Assembly (NCBI RefSeq): GCF_031457955.1
Contig: NZ_JAVDXN010000014.1
Span: 11,155-75,154 of the forward strand
DNA length: 64,000 bases
From: Mixta sp031457955
Lineage (GTDB): Bacteria; Pseudomonadota; Gammaproteobacteria; Enterobacterales; Enterobacteriaceae
Direction of reading: 5' to 3'
The notes beneath the pieces are model-generated. The model had not been told where the DNA came from. It did not search any database and saw only the letters and a list, made by a program, of their open reading frames with translations. Shown one piece after another: positions 9,039 to 15,846 of this stretch (positions are counted from its first letter, which is position 1; each line of letters starts with the position of its first letter). The position numbers were made by a program, and so were the translations under genes.

Positions 9039-9178
9039 TTATTGACGCAGCGGGCCTCGCCCGCACAAAGGATTTTGTCGCAGCAGCCGAGCCTGCGCTG
9101 GTTAGCTGCATTCAGCTTAAAGAAAGGATTTTCCGCGCTCGCCTGCACAGATATACATTGTTCTTCTCCCGCAGCGAC

Positions 9179-10720
9179 TTAGCTCTGTGCCCAGACGCGT
9201 GGCGCGCTCACCTGTTGATTGCCCGACTGTGCCGTTAACGCCGCGTTCATCGCCTGACCGGCTCCCTCTTTCACCCCCTCCTTCACGCCCTGCTTCAGGC
9301 CTTCTTTCAGTCCTGCCGTCAGCGCTGCGCGTCCCGCCGTTGCCGCGACGCCCGCCGCCCCGACGCCGGGGATCAGCATACTCAAACCGGTAGCCACATA
9401 GCTCAGGATATCAAGCAGCTTAAAGATGCCGCCGCCCTTCTGCTTTTTCTGATCGGGCTGGGTTTCCTGCCCTCTTGCCATATCATCCTGCGCGCTCAGC
9501 TCTTTCAGCGTGGTGGGCGCGTTGGCTAACTGAGGTGGCGAGGCAACCTGGTTGGAGCCTTTACGTATAAAGGCATCCAGATCGCCTTTGCCGATGTTTC
9601 TGTCATTGGCTTTATTAAAGAAGTTGCCGCCCGCGCCATGCTTACCGTTATCCAGCATGGAAAACAGCATTGAGTTCGGCTGGCTAAGCAGGTTGGCCGC
9701 ATCGCGCACTTCCTGACTGTTATGGGTGTCATTGGCAATGTTGGTCAGCTTGTCGGGCTTAATGCCGCCGCCCTTGAAGAAAATATCTTTATTGTTTTGC
9801 AGCGTTTCCAGCGCTTTGCTCTCCTGCGGTGAGAGTTTCACATTGTAAGCGGCGACATCACATAAACGATCGCGTGACACGCTCGCGCCGGGATCGTCCT
9901 TACCGGTAAGCTGCTGCCACTGTTCGGGATGGCTGGTGTAATATTTCGCCGCGGCGGCCACCTGCGGCGGGCATTTGCCCATATCCTGCGAGCCATCGGC
10001 AATTTTCTGCAGGGTTTCCAGGCTGACTTTCTTCGGCAGGCTTTCAGAGTAAAGATAAAGCTCACGCATGGCGTCATTCGCGTTCATCTCACGCGCAGGC
10101 GAGCCGGGCGCAGAGTCTGACGGCACATAATCATGGGTATAGGTTTCCGCTTTAGCATCGGCATATTGCCTGATCGCCGGATTCTGCTGCCACTTCTGAA
10201 TATCCTTTGCGCTGATCTTGCCGTCGCTTTTGCCGTTCTTCGCCGGGTCAATGGCATCAAACATCGCGGGATTGTTTGCCAGCGCGTCCAGCGCCTGTTT
10301 GGCATCGCTTGGGGTTGCAGGATCGTTACGCAGCTTTTCCACGCCAGCCCGATCGAGCGGCTTTTTCAGTAGATCTTCATGTCTGCCAAGCGTGGTGATG
10401 ACTTGCTCAAACGGCATTTGCCCGCTGGCGGCGGAGGTGAGCGGCAGCGCGCCGGTCATCGCGCCGGAGCCGGTGAGCTCCGACAGCAGGTTGCCGATCA
10501 GGCTCGACAGTAGCTGTGCAAGCGGCGGTGTGGTTTGTCGGCCAGGTTGCCCGACTAGCGGCAGATTGCTCTGGCCCGACAGCGTCGAGCGGTTAAAAGA
10601 GAGGGGAGCCAGGCCAGCGCTTTTCGCCTCAGGCGGCTTAGCCGTTGGCGTTCCCGCATCGGGCAACGCAGGTTCGCGCGGCGCGGTAAAGTTTGATGGT
10701 GAAAACCCAGAGAGGCGCAT
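9179..10720 (-). CDS. HrpK/HrpF (NolX-like) type III secretion protein, orphan
   Basis: 513 residues, no signal peptide; the N-terminal 100 residues are Ser/Pro/Gly-rich, as in type III secreted proteins. The middle carries motifs like those of the HrpF/NolX/HrpK translocator-effector group: LANNPAMFDAIDPAKNGKSD followed by GKISAKDIQKW (residues 147-177), LQNNKDIFFKGGGIKPDKL (307-325) and GKGDLDAFIRKG (377-388). Near the C-terminus there is a hydrophobic stretch (LLDILSYVATGLSMLIPGVG, about 435-455) and an amphipathic GLKEGLKQGVKEGVKEG segment. Family members are Hrp-secreted proteins that help deliver effectors into host cells. A good hrp box lies 29 bases upstream of the start. No type III secretion genes are within the window, so it is an outlying member of an inferred Hrp regulon. 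Confidence 0.72.
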   Translation of the reverse strand: MRLSGFSPSNFTAPREPALPDAGTPTAKPPEAKSAGLAPLSFNRSTLSGQSNLPLVGQPGRQTTPPLAQLLSSLIGNLLSELTGSGAMTGALPLTSAASGQMPFEQVITTLGRHEDLLKKPLDRAGVEKLRNDPATPSDAKQALDALANNPAMFDAIDPAKNGKSDGKISAKDIQKWQQNPAIRQYADAKAETYTHDYVPSDSAPGSPAREMNANDAMRELYLYSESLPKKVSLETLQKIADGSQDMGKCPPQVAAAAKYYTSHPEQWQQLTGKDDPGASVSRDRLCDVAAYNVKLSPQESKALETLQNNKDIFFKGGGIKPDKLTNIANDTHNSQEVRDAANLLSQPNSMLFSMLDNGKHGAGGNFFNKANDRNIGKGDLDAFIRKGSNQVASPPQLANAPTTLKELSAQDDMARGQETQPDQKKQKGGGIFKLLDILSYVATGLSMLIPGVGAAGVAATAGRAALTAGLKEGLKQGVKEGVKEGAGQAMNAALTAQSGNQQVSAPRVWAQS

Positions 10721-10749
10721 CGTTTTTCCTTCCGTCAGATAAAGATCCT

Positions 10750-10777
10750 TGAGTGGCTGCCGCTAAACGCAAGTTCC
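10750..10777 (-). promoter_or_regulatory. hrp box (HrpL-type ECF sigma promoter)
   Basis: On the minus strand GGAACT, 15 bases, CCACTCA; the consensus is GGAACC-N15/16-CCACNNA. One mismatch in the -35 element. It ends 29 bases before the start codon of the HrpK-like gene, the right place for a -10/-35 pair. Seen in sequence; use by HrpL is inferred. Confidence 0.7.
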
Positions 10778-10829
10778 ATTTATCTGACGCAGGGAAACGG
10801 GCGGGCCAGAGGCAATAAACCGTTGCGGC

Positions 10830-11237
10830 CTATTTATGCAGCGCCAGCCCCTTCATCGCTTTATCTACTGCCTTTTTCGGGCCGCGTAACGCCAGGCCGA
10901 CTAAATCCAGGTTATCCGCATCCTCGGCCAGAAAAACATCGCGGTTGGCCTGGTCATGGTCGGTAGAAAACATGGCGTATACATAGGGGATCAGCGTGAG
11001 TTCCCGCTCCAGCCCTTTTCGGTGCGCATTCTGCAAGCCGTTAAGCTCTGCTTCAAAAACCAGCATCGGCTGGCCCAGCATATTGCCATAGCGATTGCCA
11101 TGCGCATCCCTATAGGGTTCACCCATCATTTCCGGCGCGGCGGAAGCCACGCCGCTGGCAAGAAACGCCACCACGTTCAGACGCTGCCACATTGCCAGGT
11201 CATGACGAACAATCAGTGCGACTTTGGTATCAAACAT
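10830..11237 (-). CDS. DUF2000 family protein
   Basis: 135 residues. Typical DUF2000 opening and core: MFDTKVALIVRHDLAMWQRL, NVVAFLASGVASAAPEMMGE, GQPMLVFEAE, and the ending NLDLVGLALRGPKKAVDKAM. The family has a peptidyl-tRNA hydrolase II-like fold in solved structures and no firmly assigned function. The start is the ATG at 11237 with GGAGAG about 10 bases upstream. It follows the AraC-type regulator by 38 bases on the same strand, so the two probably form one operon. Confidence 0.85.
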   Translation of the reverse strand: MFDTKVALIVRHDLAMWQRLNVVAFLASGVASAAPEMMGEPYRDAHGNRYGNMLGQPMLVFEAELNGLQNAHRKGLERELTLIPYVYAMFSTDHDQANRDVFLAEDADNLDLVGLALRGPKKAVDKAMKGLALHK

Positions 11238-11275
11238 CAATCAGGCTCTCCGGTAATTAACAACAGAGGCCATCA

Positions 11276-12136
11276 TCAAAGAGAGGGGCTACGCGCGTAT
11301 AGAACGTTTGTGCATTGGTGCTGATATTCAGCTGGCGTAATGCGATAAGCGCGCCGGAACCAGCGGCCAAAATGGCTTTGATCGGCAAAACCGACCTGCG
11401 CGGCGGCTTCGGCGGGATGGAACCCTTGCACCAGCAGCATCCGGGCGGTACGCAACCGTAGCCGCACCAGATAAGCGTGGGGCGACTGACCAAACGCTTT
11501 TTGAAACTGACGGGTCAAACGAAAGCGATCGATACCAGCATAGTTTGCCAACTCGTCAAGACCGATATCCATTGCCATACCGTCATGCATATAATCCCGC
11601 ACCCGACACATCTGGTTAAACGACTCGCCCAATTCCAGCGCGGGACGAAGGGAAAGGTGGCGTGAAAGCAGATCGATCAATCTATCCAGGCTTTGGTCGC
11701 GCGCCAGTTTGCCTTCATGAAAATGTATGGCGTGAAAGGCCTGCGAAATAGCGTGATTGAGTAACGGATCGTCGGTCAGCGTATGCTGAAAAGCGGCCTG
11801 TAACGTGGAAATATCGCCTGCGCTGCGGCGCTGCAGCATAGTGGTCAGCCACGCCTGCGGCAGATAGAGCATGGTATAAGCAAAGCCTTCCTCATGCGGT
11901 GCGTGACCATCGTGTACCGCGCCCGGCTCAATCAGGATCACCCGGCCTGGACTGCTGGTATGCAGCGTACGATGACAGTGAAAACGCTGTAGCCCCGTTT
12001 GCGTCACGCCCACCAGCATCTCGTCATGGTCGTGCGGATCGTAAGCATGGCCGTAAAAATGGGCATGCACGCTTTCGATGCCGGTTTCATGGTCGCGCTG
12101 CAAGTTTATCCAGTCGTTGCTTACGGATTTTGGCAT
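11276..12136 (-). CDS. AraC/XylS family transcriptional regulator
   Basis: 286 residues from the ATG at 12136; a TTG at 12172 would add 12. The N-terminal cupin sensor domain holds HDHDEMLVGVTQTGLQRFHC and SPGRVILIEPGAVHDGHAP. The C-terminal 100 residues carry two HTH motifs: IGLDELANYAGIDRFRLTRQ, then EAAAQVGFADQSHFGRWFRR and AYRITPAEYQHQ. It likely senses a small molecule and controls the DUF2000 gene downstream and/or the CynX/NimT-like transporter divergent from it (about 240 bases between the two starts). The ligand is unknown. Confidence 0.92.
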   Translation of the reverse strand: MPKSVSNDWINLQRDHETGIESVHAHFYGHAYDPHDHDEMLVGVTQTGLQRFHCHRTLHTSSPGRVILIEPGAVHDGHAPHEEGFAYTMLYLPQAWLTTMLQRRSAGDISTLQAAFQHTLTDDPLLNHAISQAFHAIHFHEGKLARDQSLDRLIDLLSRHLSLRPALELGESFNQMCRVRDYMHDGMAMDIGLDELANYAGIDRFRLTRQFQKAFGQSPHAYLVRLRLRTARMLLVQGFHPAEAAAQVGFADQSHFGRWFRRAYRITPAEYQHQCTNVLYARSPSL

Positions 12137-12374
12137 TTGGCATTCCGTCCAGCTCGTTAAATCGTCTGACAATTTGCCAGTCCCGCTATTTACCTTATCT
12201 GTTTTTTAGCCAGTCAGGTATCTCTGTTGGCCTGGTCAGCGATGCCGCCGCTTTACAGCCTCGATGCGGTTGGATAGTATGGCGCGCAGACATCAGGGCC
12301 GCGCCCTGTTGCGTAAGCGTTAACGTTAACCAACGCACTATCAGCAGATTTTCTGCTTTTTGTGCGTAGGTATT

Positions 12375-13556
12375 ATGCGATCGTCGATATCCCCCTCCCC
12401 GTTTTTTTTCCTGTTTGTATTGCTGATAACCGCAGCCAATTTACGTACCCCGATTACCGTTACCGGCCCGGTGCTGGAAAATATCAGCCGGACATTTAAC
12501 CTGAGCGCCTCTGAAGCGGGCCTGTTGAACTTTATTCCACTGGGCATGTTTGCCGTGCTGGCACCCTGCGCCTCCTGGCTGGGCAGTCGGCTGGGGCTGG
12601 AAAAAGCGCTATGGGCCGCGGTCTGGCTGATTGCGCTGGGATCGCTGTGGCGCATTATGGGCTATGAGAGCGGTCTTTGGCTGGGTACGCTGACGCTCAG
12701 CGCGGGTATCGCCATCGCCAACGTGCTGCTGCCGCCGCTGATTAAACGCGACTTCACGGAACATACGGCAAAATATATTGGCCTTTACGCCTCAACGATG
12801 GCGATTACCGCCAGCCTGGCTTCCGGCACCGCCGTTCCGCTGGCGCAGGCGACGTCGGCGGGATGGATCTTATCGTTGGGCATCTGGCTGGTGCCCGCGC
12901 TGATTGCGCTGGTGGCCTGGCTGCCGCCGCTTAAATACGCCCGCACGCCGCGCCCGCAGCCGCATAGCGCCAACACCGTGCGGTTAACCTCGCCGTGGAA
13001 ATCGCCCCTCGGCTGGCAGGTTTCACTGTTTATGGCGTTGCAGTCGATGGTGTTTTATACCCTGATCGCCTGGTTTACGCCCTATGCGCAGGCGCATGGC
13101 TTTAGCCAGCTAACGGCAGGCTGGCTGCTGTTTCTCTATCAAGTGATTGCGGTTGCCGCCAACCTTGGCTGCATGGCGGCGCTGAAAAAACAGCGCGATC
13201 AGCGGCTGATTGGTTTTGTCGCGTCGCTGGCTATTTTTATCGGCCTCGCCGGGCTGCTGCTGGCGCCGCAGCTGGCGGCGCTCTGGCTGATCAGCGCCGG
13301 GCTGGGCGCGGGCGCATCAATGGTAACCTGTCTGGCGCTGTTCAGCCTCAGAGCCGCCAATCATCAGCAGGCTTCCCAGCTTTCCGGAATGGCGCAGTGC
13401 GTAGGCTATGGGCTGGCGGCGCTGGGTCCGCTGGCGTTTGGCTGGCTGCATGAAATTTTTGCCAGCTGGAATAGCGCGCTGCTGGCGCTGCTGGGAATGA
13501 CAGTATTGCAGATGGTGATCGCGCCGCTGGCGGGCAGGAATAAACAGATCGGGTAA
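12375..13556 (+). CDS. CynX/NimT family MFS transporter
   Basis: 393 residues and about 12 membrane helices. It opens with NLRTPITVTGPVLENI, the family signature near helix 1, and contains LGSRLGLEKALWAAVWLIAL and AGLGAGASMVTCLALFSLRA. Members include CynX (cyanate) and YeaN/NimT (2-nitroimidazole) and are inner-membrane exporters of small molecules. The ATG at 12375 is preferred, with GTAGG just upstream; the frame continues five codons further up. Divergent from the AraC-type regulator, its probable controller. Ends at a strong bidirectional terminator. Confidence 0.9.
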   Translation: MRSSISPSPFFFLFVLLITAANLRTPITVTGPVLENISRTFNLSASEAGLLNFIPLGMFAVLAPCASWLGSRLGLEKALWAAVWLIALGSLWRIMGYESGLWLGTLTLSAGIAIANVLLPPLIKRDFTEHTAKYIGLYASTMAITASLASGTAVPLAQATSAGWILSLGIWLVPALIALVAWLPPLKYARTPRPQPHSANTVRLTSPWKSPLGWQVSLFMALQSMVFYTLIAWFTPYAQAHGFSQLTAGWLLFLYQVIAVAANLGCMAALKKQRDQRLIGFVASLAIFIGLAGLLLAPQLAALWLISAGLGAGASMVTCLALFSLRAANHQQASQLSGMAQCVGYGLAALGPLAFGWLHEIFASWNSALLALLGMTVLQMVIAPLAGRNKQIG

Positions 13557-13559
13557 CAA

Positions 13560-13596
13560 AGATACCGACAGGCTGCTTTGCAGCCTGCCGGTATCT
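13560..13596. terminator. Bidirectional terminator between convergent genes
   Basis: Long stem AGATACCG-A-CAGGCTGC / GCAGCCTG-C-CGGTATCT with loop TTT and a single mismatched pair. It lies between the CynX-like gene and the AriR-like gene reading towards it. The T-tract is weak on both sides. Confidence 0.75.
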
Positions 13597-13599
13597 TAT

Positions 13600-13911
13600 C
13601 TAGTCATTCTCCTCACGATTCTCACTTCGCGCTCTTCTGAATCCGAAGCGGTGCTGTGGGATTTTGACTGTTTTAGCGTCAGTGTTGTCGGCGTCTTTTC
13701 GACGGAGCCCCGTCACTGACTGCGGAATATGTCTGAATGCTTTTCTTGCTTCCCAGTAAGCCATGACTTTTTCTTCATCGCTTTCGTGTTCCGCAAGCTG
13801 CTGTAATTTATCCATGATGGCGTGATTACTTAAAGCACTCTGACTGTCCAGAATGGACATCACCGCTTCGCCAAGGGCTACATGCACATTCTTAAAATCT
13901 TCTTTATCCAA
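13600..13911 (-). CDS. Small AriR/YmgB-like protein
   Basis: 103 residues, soluble, charged. Residues 10-60 (VALGEAVMSILDSQSALSNH, AIMDKLQQLAEHESDEEKV) have the helix pattern LGxAVxxIL...NxxIMxxLxxL of the AriR/YmgB family of small biofilm and acid-stress regulators (E. coli AriR, 88 residues). The C-terminal 35 residues are basic and unlike AriR. Same strand as, and about 200 bases downstream of, the 83-residue AriR-like gene, with a 12-base inverted repeat between them. Homology is judged by eye and is moderate. Confidence 0.6.
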   Translation of the reverse strand: MDKEDFKNVHVALGEAVMSILDSQSALSNHAIMDKLQQLAEHESDEEKVMAYWEARKAFRHIPQSVTGLRRKDADNTDAKTVKIPQHRFGFRRARSENREEND

Positions 13912-13982
13912 ACTCTCTCCTGTGCTGATGTTAAAGGAAACCGATCATTCAGACGAAGCGGAATAACCGGATGCGCTTTCCA

Positions 13983-14015
13983 GGCGTAGCTGTTCTTTGC
14001 GGCAACAGCTACGCC
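13983..14015. repeat. 12-base perfect inverted repeat
   Basis: GGCGTAGCTGTT, nine-base loop, AACAGCTACGCC. It lies between the two AriR-like genes, 94 bases after the stop of the upstream one. There is no T-tract, so it may be an mRNA-stabilising hairpin or attenuator rather than a terminator. Confidence 0.6.
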
Positions 14016-14108
14016 AGAATCAGGAGAGTTTTACTGCGGGTATACATAACGTAAATACAGATTATTAATGTCAACAAACCAAGCCGGAGAGCGTCATCAA
14101 GCAGGGAG

Positions 14109-14360
14109 TTACTCTCTTCCCAGCGCCAGAGCCAGCAGTGCATGGTAATGCTTTTCCATTTCCTTGCTGGCGGCGCCATCCAGCTTGGTTAGCAGCCTGG
14201 CGCAAATCGCCTTGCGATTTACCGTTTGTCCCGCCCGTAAAATATCAGCGACAATCTGCCCCAGCGTTTCCTGCTGAGTAGGGATATCCATATCTGCCAT
14301 TTCAAAACGCTGAGCAAGTGCTTTATCGGTTTTAGGTGTCCATCGTTGCTGCTGCATCAT
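14109..14360 (-). CDS. AriR/YmgB family biofilm/acid-resistance regulator-like protein
   Basis: 83 residues, close to the length of E. coli AriR. The core ETLGQIVADILRAGQTVNRK followed by AICARLLTKLDGA matches the AriR pattern LGQAVxxLMxSGxxVNxKxIxxxLIxxL, and a final helix (YHALLALALGRE) follows. AriR is a small dimeric regulator reported to act in acid resistance and biofilm formation and linked to the Rcs phosphorelay. Two consecutive ATG codons open the frame. Forms a tandem with the 103-residue paralogue-like gene downstream. Confidence 0.72.
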   Translation of the reverse strand: MMQQQRWTPKTDKALAQRFEMADMDIPTQQETLGQIVADILRAGQTVNRKAICARLLTKLDGAASKEMEKHYHALLALALGRE

Positions 14361-14410
14361 TGGCGCCCTCGTGGTCAGATTATAAAATAAGCTAAGTTGA
14401 TGCAGCCTAA

Positions 14411-14608
14411 GCTATACAAAAAATCGAAAGCTGTACAGGTATTTTTTGCCTGTTTTTTTTACAGATCGATCTTGATCCAGGAGCAGAGAAAGGGATAGGA
14501 GTAAGCGGTGTTGCATCAGCTTCAGTACCAACTAACTCCAGTAATAGATGGCCCGCACCAAACCCAATTTTATTTTTGTATACTGAAAATAGTGCAATGA
14601 AAAATTAA
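14411..14608 (+). other. Open frame without start codon, possible gene remnant
   Basis: 66 codons open after a stop at 14408-14410, ending TAA at 14606. The last 45 residues look protein-like (GIGVSGVASASVPTNSSNRW, then PAPNPILFLYTENSAMKN), but no ATG, GTG or TTG start is found at a sensible place. It could be the tail of a decayed gene in this accessory patch, or chance. No family recognised. Confidence 0.25.
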
Positions 14609-14724
14609 TAGCGGCGAAAAAAAATAGCAGAAAATACGTTTAAAGCAATATCGTTCGTCAAGGAGACGATTAATATAACCGTAAACAGAAAACTTCCGGC
14701 AATAAACCAGTCAAATAAATTCAT
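14605..14724 (-). CDS. Possible 39-residue hydrophobic peptide
   Basis: ATG at 14724 to TAA at 14605: MNLFDWFIAGSFLFTVILIV opens one clear membrane helix and the chain ends FFRRY, positive-inside. No good ribosome binding site is visible, and hydrophobic frames arise easily in T-rich DNA, so this is a weak candidate. If real, it would be a small single-pass membrane protein encoded antisense to the microcin-like operon. Confidence 0.25.
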   Translation of the reverse strand: MNLFDWFIAGSFLFTVILIVSLTNDIALNVFSAIFFRRY

Positions 14725-14826
14725 TTAAATAATAATTAACCAAAAGCAAAAAACTGACTTTAAAAACATATTGATCCCAATAAAAACATAATGTACATAT
14801 AAAAAAACATTAACCTGAGATGCGTA

Positions 14827-15003
14827 ATGAAAAAAAATTTAATCATTTCCTTTTTTTTATATTTTATTTTTTTTACTGCAATGCATATTTTGCCTGAATA
14901 CCTTCATCACGGTTATTTTGAAAATACGCTTAAGAAGGTATGTTATGCAGCTATAACAACCGTGATATTTATAGCCACAAAAATATACTTTTCAAGGAGA
15001 TAA
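14827..15003 (+). CDS. 58-residue two-helix membrane protein, putative microcin immunity protein
   Basis: ATG AAA AAA AAT start at 14827, stop TAA at 15001-15003. Two hydrophobic segments: residues 4-22 (NLIISFFLYFIFFTAMHIL) and about 39-56 (CYAAITTVIFIATKIYF), joined by a hydrophilic loop, with a basic tail SRR. The AAGGAGA ribosome binding site of the microcin-like gene overlaps its last codons and the next ATG is 3 bases after its stop, so the two are coupled. Small hydrophobic proteins encoded directly upstream of a class II microcin gene are usually immunity proteins (cvi upstream of cvaC in colicin V). No sequence similarity to a named immunity protein is recognised; the role comes from position and topology. 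Confidence 0.6.
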   Translation: MKKNLIISFFLYFIFFTAMHILPEYLHHGYFENTLKKVCYAAITTVIFIATKIYFSRR

Positions 15004-15006
15004 AAA

Positions 15007-15282
15007 ATGAAATTATTAGGATATGAAGAAATCAAATCTGTTTCCGGAGGCAGGGACACACCTCAGGCGGTAGGAACGCTTATCGGGGGAATTTTAGGAA
15101 ACGCATCAAAAATACCGAACGGCGGACTTTATGGCTCTGTTATAGGTGGCTACTTGGGTGCCAAAGGGTATGATAACGCAAGACAAACAATCACCATCCC
15201 TGCCGATATAAAAATTGATTATATAAACCATGGCAGCCCCTGGGGGCCGATTAATCTACCGAGCTTCCCTGTCTGGCGTTAA
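15007..15282 (+). CDS. Class II microcin-like precursor with double-glycine leader
   Basis: 91 residues. The first 15, MKLLGYEEIKSVSGG, form a textbook double-glycine leader, very like that of colicin V (MRTLTLNELDSVSGG), cut after GG by PCAT-type ABC exporters. The 76-residue core has no Cys. It carries two small-residue, GxxxG-rich hydrophobic segments (QAVGTLIGGILGNAS and GGLYGSVIGGYLGAKGYD, residues 20-56), as in pore-forming microcins, then a polar region and an aromatic/proline-rich end (SPWGPINLPSFPVWR). Ribosome binding site AAGGAGA 6 bases upstream. Preceded by a putative immunity gene. No cvaA/cvaB-like export genes lie within the window, so export would need a transporter encoded elsewhere. 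It could instead be a non-antibacterial secreted peptide. Confidence 0.75.
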   Translation: MKLLGYEEIKSVSGGRDTPQAVGTLIGGILGNASKIPNGGLYGSVIGGYLGAKGYDNARQTITIPADIKIDYINHGSPWGPINLPSFPVWR

Positions 15283-15309
15283 TTTCCTGAGAGCATGCTT
15301 ACAGCGCAA

Positions 15310-15334
15310 AACGGCCCGCTTTGCGCAGGCCGTT
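15310..15334 (-). terminator. Terminator-like hairpin
   Basis: AACGGCC/GGCCGTT stem. Read on the minus strand it lies just after the 34-residue ORF and is followed by TTTT in a short T-tract. It may also end the microcin-like transcript from the other side. Confidence 0.6.
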
Positions 15335-15340
15335 ATCATC

Positions 15341-15445
15341 TCAGTGCTGGAACAGGCTGAAGGTGCTGCTGTAATAACTGACCATCCAACCTACGTAAAC
15401 CAACCACACCAGCATCAGTCCGGTTAAACTCATTTTCAATGTCAT
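15341..15445 (-). CDS. 34-residue single-pass membrane protein
   Basis: ATG at 15445 to TGA at 15341, beginning MTLKMSLTGLMLVWLVYVGW and ending STFSLFQH; residues 6-24 form one membrane helix. AGGGA lies about 6-8 bases upstream of the ATG and a terminator hairpin follows the stop codon, which together support a real small gene. No named family recognised. It is convergent with the microcin-like operon. Confidence 0.45.
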   Translation of the reverse strand: MTLKMSLTGLMLVWLVYVGWMVSYYSSTFSLFQH

Positions 15446-15846
15446 CTTATTTCCCTACCCTTGCCGAGGTTTTAACACGTCTGCGGCATACTGTGGCAGA
15501 GTCAGAAAAGACTGAACTTGCGGCAGATCAATTAAACCCGTTTCATCACAAAAACGGATAAGCCGTGATGATCAATTTTCACCCTCTTAGCGACTTGGCA
15601 CAGGCCACAAACGCACAATGTTTGCGCTAATGACGGGTGCGCCTTGTACCGATAGTGCAAAAAATATTCTTTTTTCATCATGCACTTAGCTAATCATGGT
15701 TATGATGGTTTTTCATAGATGATAATGATAACTATTGTGATAACATCCAGACTCGTTGCAAAAAAGTTGCCATCATATTGCTGTAATTAATATAACTAGT
15801 GTGGTTAGCGATACAGCACTATTCCCCCTGATGACAGAGGCTAATC
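15446..15846. other. Intergenic region upstream of the FixJ-type regulator
   Basis: About 400 bases. The left part should contain the promoter of the 34-residue ORF (leftward), the right part the promoter of the response regulator at 15847. The only motif I can name is the Fur-box-like sequence at 15721-15739. No further gene seen. Confidence 0.5.
15721..15739. promoter_or_regulatory. Candidate Fur box
   Basis: GATAATGATAACTATTGTG agrees with the 19-base Fur consensus GATAATGATAATCATTATC at 15 of 19 positions. It lies 108 bases before the start codon of the FixJ-type regulator. Suggests iron control of that gene; not proven. Confidence 0.5.

Larger units (their letters stand above)
14361..14826. 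other. AT-rich accessory stretch before the microcin-like genes
   Basis: About 470 bases with lower GC than the core genes on either side. Its left end must contain the promoter of the AriR-like gene, its right end that of the microcin-like operon. It also holds two weak open frames (14411-14608 plus; 14605-14724 minus) described separately. Base composition suggests horizontally acquired DNA. Confidence 0.5.

Noticed and set aside
15230..15427. 65-codon plus frame overlapping the end of the microcin-like gene
   Set aside because: Runs through the hairpin at 15310-15334 and is antisense to the better supported 34-residue ORF; no ribosome binding site.
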